Below, piece by piece: positions 1 to 7,728 of a stretch of DNA of 11,912 nucleotides. Every line of letters starts with the position of its first letter. The stretch's first letter is position 1. Position numbers and translations under genes: made by a program. The notes beneath the pieces were generated by a model. It ran no database searches. It was not told where the DNA came from and saw nothing but the letters and a program-made list of their open reading frames with translations. Source of the stretch: Clostridia bacterium (GTDB lineage Bacteria; Bacillota_A; Clostridia; Oscillospirales; Acutalibacteraceae); the NCBI GenBank assembly GCA_017503305.1, contig JAFVTJ010000138.1, forward strand, positions 1 through 11,912, in the 5' to 3' direction.

Positions 1-3000
1 ATAGCGACAACAAGAAAATCACTGTTGCCGACTATGAAGGTACACCGGGATATCTCTGGAAACCAGTGTCTGTAAAAATCGTAGTAGGAACAGAAGTTAA
101 GGAAACTGTTGCAATTACTAATGGCGAAGGCACCTACACCTTTGATGGTAACGCTTTCTCAGTAGTTGCAGAGTATGCTTTGGACGTTGAGGTAGCTGCC
201 GATACACAAAAAGTTCTCCTTAGCGCTGCACAGGATTTAACTGCAGGTCTTAACAATCTTAAGGACATAGCAGCTCTTAAGAGCAATATTGCTATTCTTG
301 AAAAAGCAATGCCCGAATTGGTTGGGTTAGCTGGCCCTGGCATTTACATCGAAGCTTATGGTATGCAGATTAGAGTTTTCTTCCAAAACGATGCAGGTAA
401 GGAAGCTACCTTGGCTTTGAATAACCAAATGACAGCTAATGGCGGTTTGATTGACCTTAGCGTAATGATTAACGAATACGAGACTGCTGAAAGCAAGGTT
501 CAATACCTTATCGAAAATGGCGCTGCTATTAAGGCCAAGGTAGAAGAACTTCGCGGTCAAATGGAGTCTATCGTTGCTGAAGCCTGCTGGTCAACAATGG
601 ATGCAATTAATAATCCAGACGACTATGCTATAGTGTTCGCTTTGCGTTCAGCACTTCGCAATCTTGCAAAAGATCTTGATACCGTTAGCAAGTTGGAATG
701 GACTGCCTTAAATAAGGCTATCCTTAAAAACGGTATTGATGATGCAGAATATGTTGAAGTTGATACTTTACTCGCCGGTATTACTGATTTCACTGATGTT
801 TTAAGCTTAGAAATCAAGAATCCGCTTAGAGTATCTACAACCACAATTCAGTACAATATGAGCATGTTTGACGTTGCAGTTAAGGTTGCTTTAAATCTTA
901 CCGACCCCACAAGCAAAGACGTTAAATATTACGAATATGGTTATAAAACCGTTACCGTAACACTTGCCGAAGGCGCTACTAAGGCAGAAATCTTAGAAGC
1001 TGTTGAGACAAGCGGTGTAGAAGCTGATGCAATTGCTTCTTGGGGTTCGGCTTACGTAGATGGCAAGTTTAACGCTGTTAAGAGCGACTTACCCGACACA
1101 CTTAATGCTGATACCGAATATGTAATCACATACGTACCTAATATGTATGACGTAACCTTCGCTTATGGTTCACAAGGTACAGTTGCATATCCTTACGGTT
1201 ATGTAATTGCTCTTGAAAGCCATGCAGACGCTTCAAAGGCTTACGACTACACTATTGATGGTCAATATTATGCTCAAGGCTCCACTTATAAGGTTGTAAA
1301 GGCTACCGAAATTAGCCGTAAGGAAGGTAAGTCTTACGTTTCTTCCAACCTTTATCAAATCGTAGCTGACAATTATCTATCAGGCAAGGGCACCGCTATT
1401 CTTACTTCAGGTGCAATCCTTGGTGACGAGCTTGTTGCTGTTCGTTATCCTGATAACAGCAACGGTATTGTAACCCTTTCGGGCAGTACCTTAACCGCTG
1501 CTGACTTTGTTGCTAGCTACAAGGGTCTTTCTTGGAAGCCTTACAGCTACACACTCTCTAACGGTAACACTTATAAATTTGATGGTGCAAATACCGTAGA
1601 AATCGCTGAAGAATTCAGCACTGTAACCGTTAACTATCGTTTGTATCTTACAAACTTTGATAACGGCACAGTTATTGATATTGCAAATATCCCCGACATG
1701 CTTGACGAGGAAGCAAAAGAACAGCTTGAAGCATTCAATGTAATTGCCGGTCAAAAGGGCAACTTAGAAACCCTTAACCGCACAATGGTTAACATTCTTG
1801 CAGGTCTTATTGAAAATACAACTTTAAGCGACGATGCTACAAAGAATGCTGCATTAAAGACAAACTTCAATGCGGTTCTTAACGCTATTCAAGCTGAATG
1901 TATGGGTGCTACAAACCTTTACCTATTCGACAGAGTAAACGAATATTCATCCGCATCCGATAAGTTGCTTTATTATTATATAAATAATGAAAGCATCCGC
2001 GCTGAAATTGCCAAGATGGCAGGTTACATGACCGATTTGCTTGGCGACACAAGCGAACTTTCGGCTGACGATAAGCTTGCAGCACTTGAAAAGTTAATGC
2101 GTTCATTACCTTCAAATATTGTAAGCCCTGATAAGGTTGACGAATACGTTGGTAAGCTTACCAGCCTTGAAACAACCATGAATTCTGTTAAAAACGACCT
2201 TAGCGCTCCTAATGCTGTTATCGATTTAAATAGCGCAAAATTGGCTGCTCTCACTGCAGCACTTCAGAGTGCAGGTACAACAGAAAAATTCGATTCACTC
2301 AGTGATGGTTTACACCTTGAAGATTCAACAATCGTTATGGTTGCATCTAATAAGACTGCTATTACCGTAACAATGCAAATTGAAGGCGGCAAGAACACCA
2401 CAATTAGCTCCGAAGCAGTATTTAACGATGTAACAATTGATGATGCATTCGTTAAGGCACTTAAGGATGCTATCAAGGCTGAGCTTGCAGCACAGGGTAT
2501 CGATGATAAATATTATGATACCACCTATGTTGACACCGCTTTCGATGCTTTAGTTGGTAAGCGCGCAGGCGACATTACCGAAACTGCTTATGAATTTGTA
2601 TGGACTTACAAATCATTTACTGTTTCTGTTCCCGGCGTTGCTGACCAAACAGTAAATCTTAAAAACAAGGTTATTACACTTCCTGCAAGCACAGATGCTG
2701 CATACCGTTATGACTATTATATTAATGGTGTTAAGGTTAGCGGTACAACTTATACCTTAAGTGATGCAGAGTTTGCTATGGTTGCTGAAGGTACCTTTAA
2801 GGTAACAAAGGAAGAAGTTTATATTCTTCGTGAAAACCTTGTAAATTATGTAAACAGCTTGAACGAATCTATCGGAAGTGACCAAGCAGTATTCGCTTTA
2901 GTTGAAGATAACAATGGCGAGTTCTCAATCGTTCTTAAGATTGACGCTTCCGCTCCTAACGGACTTATGGGTGCCGTTCAAGGTATGGCTATGGGCATGG

Positions 3001-6000
3001 TACAAGGCGCATATCCTTACGTTGGCATCAATAACGATAAGTTCCTTGCTGATGGTAGTGTTTATCTACAAACAATGGTTGATGCCCTTATGAATAGCGG
3101 CTTTAGCAGCGATATAATGCTCAACCTTGTTGATAAAAACGGCAACATTAATAATATGCCTGCTTTAGAAGGCAATATTGTTACTAATAAGCCGATGAGT
3201 GCAATGGGCGGCAAATTGATGGAAACTTCAATGCAGCTTGGCACAACCGCTAACGATGCTACAAGCGTTCCTTTCTATGTAACACTTGGCGCAGTTAATA
3301 ATGAATTAGTACAAATTAGAAATCTTTTTGAAGAGAGACTTAACCAGTTGCTCACATTTAAATTTGAAAAAGGTGAAGCAGCAGTTACTCTCAACTTACC
3401 TGATAAGGCTTACGAAGCATTCTTAGCAGTGCTCCTCGTAACCGAAAATCTTAGCCTTGACGATATAAATGCAGTTGACGGTAAAATTGCCGCTACATTT
3501 ATAAATGATATGTTAATCCCGTTATTCAAGGGTGACATTACAGTTCAAACATTTGATAATACTTTAGCTAAATTCGGTATGAATTATGACCTTTCTTCTT
3601 ACAAGGGCGCAGAAACTCTCTTTGCGAAGCTTAAGTCCTTCTATACCGAAGCAACCTTCACTTATGATGAAAACAGCGCAGCTACTACAGGTAATTTAGG
3701 AATCTCTTCTCTCATCGATTCTATGAATATAGGTGTACTTGGCAATATCATCGCTGAAAAAGAAACCGGCCTTGATATTTCGGTACGCATTGGTCTTAAA
3801 GACCTTGAAAAAGATTACGAAGCACTTTATCTTGATACCGATGCCGCAGGCATTACAAACAAGATTGGTCTTACCGAAAACCTTGCCGCTAAGTTGGGCG
3901 AAATGTCAGGCACAGGCGCTATCATCCTCCTTAAGGATCTTGATACCGACTTAACCTTTAATACATCTACCTTATTTAATCTTAACGGCCACAAGGTAAA
4001 CGGTAGCGTTACTGCTAATGCAAAGACTATCATTATTGATAGTAATATTAAAACCAACACAGTTGGCACCGTAACCGGTAAGGTTTCTGGTAATGCTACA
4101 GTTGTTGCAGGTAAATTTGATGAAGACGTTACTGCATTCTTAAAGAATGGCTTCATTCAAAATGCTAACGGCGTTGTAACAAATAAGTATTATGATATTG
4201 CACAAACTGCTGAAGGTAACATCGTTGTTTCCTTAAATGCAGATGTTGTAAGTTCTACCGAAAAGCCTGATGTAACTGCATTGGCTATTGACCTTGCTTG
4301 TGATATCCTTTTCAATGGTTATTCAAATAACTATCTTGAAATTGATGGTAACCTTATTTACGACTTAACTGTTGAAGACGTTATTGGTCTTTACAGCAGC
4401 AGCAACCGCCTTGATACCGTTATTGAGGAAGGCTTGAAGATGGTTGATACAACCGAACTTTCAACCTTTATCAACACCCTACTTGATGACGTGATGGACT
4501 TCACTGCTATTAGCGAAGCAATCGCTAAGGATGAACCCATTCTTGAATATCAAATGGTTACTAAACCTTGGGATATTGAATTTGTTCACGTTGTAGAAGG
4601 CGATTATATTACAAGCAACATCACTTCCGGCGACAAGGCTGAAAACGTTAAGCTTTCAATTTTCGTTGGCGGCGAGGAAGAAAATAAGGAATATCTCACC
4701 GATTTATTTGCTGAATTAGGCAAAACTGTTGATGCAGACCTTAACGTAACTGTTTCTCACGAAAAAGTAGGTAGCGATATTAAGATTGGCGCCGTTGCTG
4801 ATGGTGAAATTTTAGTGGATTGGACCAATCCTGATTACGCTATTATGTATGGTGTAATCCTTGCAGATGGTCTTAGCGCTGCTGAAAGAGCAGATTTAGT
4901 TGAAGGCATCCGCTTATATTATGAAAAGGATGATATCTCTGCATTGAGAGATGCATTCAACGCATTAACCGCTACTCAAATTATTAATGCAATTGAAAAA
5001 GTAAACTTGGATGACTCCTTTATTAATATGGTAAAGGCACTTGGTTTAGATGACGTTGTAACAAGCAGCGTTGTAGAACTTGAAGCACTTTACGATAGAA
5101 TTGGTAAGGTTGTAGCATTCATTTTAAGAAAAGCAAATCTTGAAGGCGGCAGCCGTACACTCGGTAGCTTACGCGATGCTGATGGTTCTTACGGCGCAAC
5201 ACGCGAAAACATTGAAAGACTTTATAAGAAGGCTCTCTTCCGTGGCTATTCTGTAGAAGCTGATATTGCTATTACAAAGGCTTCTCTTAAGGTTTATCTC
5301 TTCGAAGATAACACAGTAGTAATCGACTATACCGAACTCAATAAGCAAATTGCTATTGCTGAAGGTCTTAACGAATACGAATACACCGAAGAAACCTGGG
5401 CTGACCTTGAAAAAGCATTAGAAGAGGCTATTAAGGCAAGAACCGCTACCATACAATATAAGGTAGACACCGCTGCTCAAAACCTTGCAGATGCTATCGC
5501 AGCACTTGAAAAGAAACCTCTTGATCCCACACTTGATTACACCGAAATCGACAAGCAACTCGGCATTGCCGGTGGTCTTGTTGAAGACGATTACAAGCCT
5601 GAAAGCTGGACCAAGATGAAGGAAGCTTGGGATGCTGCTAAGAAGGCTCGCGGTGAAGCTACAACTCAAGCAGAGCTTGACAACGCAGCTAAAGCCCTTG
5701 CAGATGCTATCGCAGCACTCGAATTAAAGGCTCCTGTATTTGTTGACGGCCACGGTAAACCCAGCTTCACAGTTGGCGATAAGATTGTTGGCACCAAGAT
5801 CGATCTAACTAACGATACTTTGGTAGTAGATACTCAAATTGCCGGCTTAACAGTTGCAGAATTTAAGCAACTCCTTAAATTACAAGCTGAAAATGCAGAC
5901 GTTATCGATATTGAAATTGCCGGTCTTTCCGACAGTGACCTTGTTGCTAACGGCAGCAAGCTTAAAGCAACTGCAAGACGAAACGGTACCGACGAAGTTG

Positions 6001-6242
6001 ACGTTGTTGAATATACCGTTATCGTTTTAGGCGACCTTAACTGCAACGGTCGTATCGAATCTGGTGACGCAGTTAAGATTAGCCAGATGCTCGTTGGCGA
6101 AATCGAATTTAACGAAGTACAGAAGTTAGCAGCTGATACTAACTGCAACGGCCGTACAGATATCGGTGACGCTACAATCATCGCATCTAAGCTTGTCGAT
6201 TGGGATAATTATCAGTCTATGCTTGGCATAGCTAATATATAA
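1..6242 (+). CDS. Giant secreted FIVAR/dockerin surface protein, 5' partial
   Basis: The reading frame is open from the first full codon at position 3, with no start codon preceded by a ribosome binding site. The GTG at 66 is only an internal valine, so the gene begins upstream and its signal peptide is not visible. About 2080 residues are seen. In order: two tandem copies of a ~490-residue alpha/beta module (about 57-2830), a long mixed helical region with a Met-rich patch near 2956-3010, a beta-repeat-like stretch (about 3852-4190), another helical region, two FIVAR modules (5322-5735), a small beta domain (about 5736-6029) and a C-terminal dockerin-like domain (6030-6212). No enzyme motif was recognised. 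The protein probably acts outside the cell as a giant adhesin or structural component, and the dockerin suggests non-covalent attachment to a cohesin. It ends 15 bases before the next gene, so the two are very probably co-transcribed. The role is inference; the module calls are moderately to highly certain. Confidence 0.9.
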   Translation, partial: SDNKKITVADYEGTPGYLWKPVSVKIVVGTEVKETVAITNGEGTYTFDGNAFSVVAEYALDVEVAADTQKVLLSAAQDLTAGLNNLKDIAALKSNIAILEKAMPELVGLAGPGIYIEAYGMQIRVFFQNDAGKEATLALNNQMTANGGLIDLSVMINEYETAESKVQYLIENGAAIKAKVEELRGQMESIVAEACWSTMDAINNPDDYAIVFALRSALRNLAKDLDTVSKLEWTALNKAILKNGIDDAEYVEVDTLLAGITDFTDVLSLEIKNPLRVSTTTIQYNMSMFDVAVKVALNLTDPTSKDVKYYEYGYKTVTVTLAEGATKAEILEAVETSGVEADAIASWGSAYVDGKFNAVKSDLPDTLNADTEYVITYVPNMYDVTFAYGSQGTVAYPYGYVIALESHADASKAYDYTIDGQYYAQGSTYKVVKATEISRKEGKSYVSSNLYQIVADNYLSGKGTAILTSGAILGDELVAVRYPDNSNGIVTLSGSTLTAADFVASYKGLSWKPYSYTLSNGNTYKFDGANTVEIAEEFSTVTVNYRLYLTNFDNGTVIDIANIPDMLDEEAKEQLEAFNVIAGQKGNLETLNRTMVNILAGLIENTTLSDDATKNAALKTNFNAVLNAIQAECMGATNLYLFDRVNEYSSASDKLLYYYINNESIRAEIAKMAGYMTDLLGDTSELSADDKLAALEKLMRSLPSNIVSPDKVDEYVGKLTSLETTMNSVKNDLSAPNAVIDLNSAKLAALTAALQSAGTTEKFDSLSDGLHLEDSTIVMVASNKTAITVTMQIEGGKNTTISSEAVFNDVTIDDAFVKALKDAIKAELAAQGIDDKYYDTTYVDTAFDALVGKRAGDITETAYEFVWTYKSFTVSVPGVADQTVNLKNKVITLPASTDAAYRYDYYINGVKVSGTTYTLSDAEFAMVAEGTFKVTKEEVYILRENLVNYVNSLNESIGSDQAVFALVEDNNGEFSIVLKIDASAPNGLMGAVQGMAMGMVQGAYPYVGINNDKFLADGSVYLQTMVDALMNSGFSSDIMLNLVDKNGNINNMPALEGNIVTNKPMSAMGGKLMETSMQLGTTANDATSVPFYVTLGAVNNELVQIRNLFEERLNQLLTFKFEKGEAAVTLNLPDKAYEAFLAVLLVTENLSLDDINAVDGKIAATFINDMLIPLFKGDITVQTFDNTLAKFGMNYDLSSYKGAETLFAKLKSFYTEATFTYDENSAATTGNLGISSLIDSMNIGVLGNIIAEKETGLDISVRIGLKDLEKDYEALYLDTDAAGITNKIGLTENLAAKLGEMSGTGAIILLKDLDTDLTFNTSTLFNLNGHKVNGSVTANAKTIIIDSNIKTNTVGTVTGKVSGNATVVAGKFDEDVTAFLKNGFIQNANGVVTNKYYDIAQTAEGNIVVSLNADVVSSTEKPDVTALAIDLACDILFNGYSNNYLEIDGNLIYDLTVEDVIGLYSSSNRLDTVIEEGLKMVDTTELSTFINTLLDDVMDFTAISEAIAKDEPILEYQMVTKPWDIEFVHVVEGDYITSNITSGDKAENVKLSIFVGGEEENKEYLTDLFAELGKTVDADLNVTVSHEKVGSDIKIGAVADGEILVDWTNPDYAIMYGVILADGLSAAERADLVEGIRLYYEKDDISALRDAFNALTATQIINAIEKVNLDDSFINMVKALGLDDVVTSSVVELEALYDRIGKVVAFILRKANLEGGSRTLGSLRDADGSYGATRENIERLYKKALFRGYSVEADIAITKASLKVYLFEDNTVVIDYTELNKQIAIAEGLNEYEYTEETWADLEKALEEAIKARTATIQYKVDTAAQNLADAIAALEKKPLDPTLDYTEIDKQLGIAGGLVEDDYKPESWTKMKEAWDAAKKARGEATTQAELDNAAKALADAIAALELKAPVFVDGHGKPSFTVGDKIVGTKIDLTNDTLVVDTQIAGLTVAEFKQLLKLQAENADVIDIEIAGLSDSDLVANGSKLKATARRNGTDEVDVVEYTVIVLGDLNCNGRIESGDAVKISQMLVGEIEFNEVQKLAADTNCNGRTDIGDATIIASKLVDWDNYQSMLGIANI
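57..2830 (+). repeat. Tandem duplication of a ~490-residue module in the giant protein
   Basis: Two diverged copies lie head to tail. Matching landmarks recur at a constant offset: Trp-Lys-Pro at 57 and 1533; the helical motif around the lysine at 495 (SKVQYLIEN) and 1962 (SDKLLYYYINN); and the YDYTIDG / YDYYING strand at 1242 and 2709. The offsets are 1476, 1467 and 1467 bases, or 489-492 residues. Each copy runs beta segment, helical segment, then beta segment with a YVITYVP- or YEFVWTY-like strand and a Tyr-rich hairpin. Similarity is visible only at protein level, so the duplication is old. No known family was recognised with confidence. The second copy is followed by unrelated sequence. 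Confidence 0.75.
3852..4190 (+). other. Beta-repeat (beta-helix-like) segment in the giant protein
   Basis: This part encodes short alternating strands with turn residues: AIILLKDLD, a FNLNGHKVNG turn, AKTIIID, then a GTVTGKVSGNATVVAGKF strand pattern and an EDVTAFLKNGF segment. The pattern of a 'LLKD' strand, then 'LNGH', then 'GKF..DV..FL..G' is common in parallel beta-helix-like regions of large surface proteins from gut bacteria. No catalytic residues of a polysaccharide lyase or glycosidase could be picked out, so a structural or binding role is more likely. The limits are approximate. Confidence 0.5.
5322..5735 (+). repeat. Two FIVAR modules in the giant protein
   Basis: Two consecutive ~68-residue units begin with I/L-D-Y-T-E-[LI]-[ND]-K-Q and contain the Y-x-x-[ES]-[ET/S]-W segment. 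Both end in an ADAIAALE helix. This is the FIVAR three-helix pattern (Found In Various ARchitectures), usually a stalk or glycan/matrix-binding spacer in surface proteins. The first unit is closest to the FIVAR repeats of the next gene, sharing an exact 32-base run (5328-5359 and 6906-6937). The second is more diverged, with KPESWTKMKEAW in the middle helix. They sit directly before the pre-dockerin domain and so would space the dockerin from the rest of the protein. Confidence 0.85.
6030..6212 (+). other. C-terminal type I dockerin-like domain
   Basis: Two EF-hand-like calcium loops are visible, GDLNCNGRIESGD and ADTNCNGRTDIGD. They are about 36 residues apart, each followed by a helix (AVKISQMLVG and ATIIASKLVD). 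This duplicated loop-helix plan is that of type I dockerins, which bind cohesin domains in cellulosomes and on other bacterial surfaces. Loop positions 1, 3 and 12 keep Asp, Asn and Asp. Position 5, usually Asp, is Asn in both loops, and position 4 is Cys in both. A preceding beta domain (TVAEFKQLL...YTVIVLG) is typical of what precedes such dockerins in Clostridia. The domain is complete and ends ten residues before the stop. Confidence 0.85.
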
Positions 6243-6243
6243 T

Positions 6244-6250
6244 AAGGAGG
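6244..6250 (+). promoter_or_regulatory. Strong ribosome binding site for the first stalk gene
   Basis: AAGGAGG lies seven bases before the ATG at 6258 and begins right after the stop codon of the giant gene. It selects the 6258 ATG over the second in-frame ATG nine bases later, and supports translation of both proteins from one transcript. Confidence 0.85.
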
Positions 6251-6257
6251 CAAAATC

Positions 6258-7643
6258 ATGAAAACTATGAAAAAAGTATTTGTTTTGCTCCTTAGCGTAT
6301 TATTAATTTCCACAACATTTGTTACAGCATTTGCCTCGGTTGCTCCTGCAGCAACCGAGACAAAGGCAGGCGAAATCGTAACTGTTGAATTCAGCTACGA
6401 TAACATTGCCGGTATTTATGGTACATTCACCATAAGCGGTGACGAAATTATTAAAGACACAGTTTTCACCGCAAGCAGCAGTTTTGCGGGCAATTATAAT
6501 GAGAAAGATGGTATCATCGCTTATTATGCTGATAACGCTCAAAAATTTGTTGCTACTTTAAAGGTTTTAATTACCGATACAGCAGTTGCAGGTCAAGAAG
6601 CTAAAATCACCTTGAAATATGAAACCACTGTTGATGGTAAATTACCCACTACACCCGATTATAAGTATGATTATGCAACCATTAAAATCGGTGTAGATTA
6701 TACCGAACTTAATAAGCAAATTGCTATTGCAGAAGGTCTTGATGAAAACACCTATACTGAAGAAAGCTGGAAAGCTTTAGAAGATGCTTTAAAGGCTGCT
6801 AAGGAAGCTAAAAATTCCACTTCTCAGGATGTTGTAGACGCCGCTGCAAAGGCTTTGGAAAAGGCTATTGAAGGCTTGAAAGTTAAGCCTGAAGTTAAGG
6901 TAGATTATACCGAACTCAATAAGCAAATTGCTATTGCAGAAGGCCTTGATGAAAGCAAATATACCGAAGAAAGCTGGAAGAAGCTTGAAGATGCCTTAAA
7001 GGCTGCTAAGGAAGCTAAAAATTCCACTTCACAGGACGTTGTTGATAAGGCCGCTAAAGACCTTGCTGATGCTATTGCAGCACTTGAAAAGAAGCCCGTT
7101 GTTTTGGTTGATTATACCGAATTAAATGCGCAAATTGATGCTGCTGAAAAGCTTAACAAGGAAGACTACACCGAAGAGAGCTGGAAGGCTTTAGAAGATG
7201 CTTTAAAGGCCGCTAAAGATGCTAGAAATTCCGACTCTCAAGATGTTGTAGATGCTGCTGCAAAAGCTCTTAAAGAAGCTATTGATGCTTTGGAATTAAA
7301 GCCTGAAGATATCACTCCTGTTGATTATGAAGAACTTCGTGAATTAATCGACGTTGCAAACGGATTAAACGCAGAAGATTACACACCTGAAAGCTGGGCA
7401 AAATTTGAAGCCGCTTTAGAAAAAGCTATCGCTGCTTTAAGTGCCGATAATCAGGATGATGTTGATGCTGCTTTTGCCGAGTTGAAGGCCGCTATGGAAG
7501 GTCTTGAGCTAAAGGATACCGAAACCGATACTGAATCACCCGCAACTGAAGAAGTTTTGATGATTCTTCCCTTATTCCTTATAATAGCAGCACTTGTGGT
7601 TTTGTTTGTTTACGTTTCCAAAAAGAAAGTTGAAAGCAAATAA
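6258..7643 (+). CDS. Membrane-anchored cohesin-like/FIVAR stalk protein A
   Basis: The 461-residue protein has a signal peptide (1-26: basic start, hydrophobic core, FVTAFA before the cut). A cohesin-like beta domain follows (about 28-146), with the AGEIVTVEFSYDNIAGIYG strand pair and a late ITLKYETT strand. Then come four FIVAR repeats (about 146-210, 215-280, 284-350, 355-418), an acidic linker (TETDTESPATEE), one membrane helix (about 434-453) and a short SKKKVESK tail. There is no LPXTG motif, so it is probably held by the membrane helix with the stalk outside. The cohesin-like fold suggests binding of dockerins, the obvious local partner being the dockerin at the end of the upstream gene. 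Dockerin binding is inferred: the domain is divergent and could have another ligand. The next gene is a paralogue with the same architecture. Confidence 0.88.
   Translation: MKTMKKVFVLLLSVLLISTTFVTAFASVAPAATETKAGEIVTVEFSYDNIAGIYGTFTISGDEIIKDTVFTASSSFAGNYNEKDGIIAYYADNAQKFVATLKVLITDTAVAGQEAKITLKYETTVDGKLPTTPDYKYDYATIKIGVDYTELNKQIAIAEGLDENTYTEESWKALEDALKAAKEAKNSTSQDVVDAAAKALEKAIEGLKVKPEVKVDYTELNKQIAIAEGLDESKYTEESWKKLEDALKAAKEAKNSTSQDVVDKAAKDLADAIAALEKKPVVLVDYTELNAQIDAAEKLNKEDYTEESWKALEDALKAAKDARNSDSQDVVDAAAKALKEAIDALELKPEDITPVDYEELRELIDVANGLNAEDYTPESWAKFEAALEKAIAALSADNQDDVDAAFAELKAAMEGLELKDTETDTESPATEEVLMILPLFLIIAALVVLFVYVSKKKVESK
6335..6359 (+). other. Perfect 10-bp hairpin inside the coding region at the signal-peptide junction
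   Basis: CTCGGTTGCT (6335-6344) and AGCAACCGAG (6350-6359) are exact reverse complements with a 5-base loop (CCTGC). It lies 77 bases into the gene, where the codons for the signal-peptide cleavage site end and those of the mature protein (SVAPAATE) begin. It is GC-rich against an AT-rich background. No U-tract follows, so it is not an ordinary terminator. It might slow ribosomes as the signal peptide emerges, or be chance from alanine-rich coding. Confidence 0.6.
6693..7514 (+). repeat. Four tandem FIVAR repeats in stalk protein A
   Basis: Units start at 6693, 6900 and 7107, an exact 207-base (69-residue) period; a fourth starts near 7320. Each begins VDYTELNKQI-like (VDYEELRELI in the last) and has the YTEESW or YTPESW segment. 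Each ends in an alanine-rich AA..L..AI..L helix. Units 1 and 2 share an exact 35-base run (6789-6823 and 6996-7030), a sign of recent duplication or gene conversion. Unit 4 is the most diverged and lies next to the membrane linker. Confidence 0.9.
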
Positions 7644-7666
7644 ACAATAAAATTTAAAACTACAAT

Positions 7667-7702
7667 AAAAAAATCCGTGCGGCCTTTTTGGTCGTACGGA
7701 TT
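7667..7702 (-). terminator. Hairpin with A-tract, an intrinsic-terminator shape for the minus strand
   Basis: A 13-pair stem (7672-7684 with 7690-7702, including two G-U pairs in the + strand RNA) closes a TTTTT loop. A run of seven A (7667-7673) lies on its left, which overlaps the stem by two bases and reads as a U-tract only on the minus strand. On the + strand the stem is followed by AACCACC, so it is not a normal terminator for the upstream genes. It may stop antisense transcription entering the left genes, or act as an RNA stabiliser or processing site between two co-transcribed genes. No minus-strand gene was found to its right. Confidence 0.55.
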
Positions 7703-7722
7703 AACCACCAAAGAGGTTAATT
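7700..7722 (+). promoter_or_regulatory. Hairpin covering the ribosome binding site of the second stalk gene
   Basis: ATTAACC (7700-7706) is the exact reverse complement of GGTTAAT (7715-7721), with an 8-base loop ACCAAAGA. The GG of the likely ribosome binding site AAAGAGG (7711-7716 with its flank) sits in the stem, twelve bases before the ATG at 7729. Its left arm overlaps by three bases the right arm of the larger hairpin at 7672-7702, so the two cannot both form fully. This could tune translation of the downstream gene. The stem is short and AT-rich, so the effect may be slight. Confidence 0.4.
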
Positions 7723-7728
7723 CTCAAA

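Noticed and set aside
66..68. GTG as the start of the giant gene
   Set aside because: The frame is open upstream to the window edge, the upstream codons (including Trp-Lys-Pro) match the second copy of the module, there is no ribosome binding site, and no signal peptide follows.
2902..3093. Small + strand open frame overlapping the giant gene, and another at 10059-10265 in the HD-GYP-like gene
   Set aside because: They overlap strong coding sequence in another frame and show no independent features.
3827..4156. Minus-strand open frame of 109 codons, and a similar one of 115 codons at 5834-6181
   Set aside because: Both lie wholly inside the giant gene in antisense, have no recognisable domain or ribosome binding site, and reflect the codon bias of the real gene.
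6693..7514. Regular 207-base repeats as a CRISPR or intergenic repeat array
   Set aside because: The repeats are in frame, encode FIVAR helices and have no spacer structure.
7500..7643. Sortase (LPXTG) anchoring of stalk A
   Set aside because: The C-terminus has a membrane helix and basic tail but only SPATEE before it, with no LPXTG-like motif. Stalk B also lacks one and has a longer cytoplasmic tail.
7661..7666. TACAAT as a -10 promoter element before stalk B
   Set aside because: The nearest -35-like TTGAAA (7630-7635) is 25 bases away, too far for a standard promoter, and AT-rich gaps give such matches by chance.
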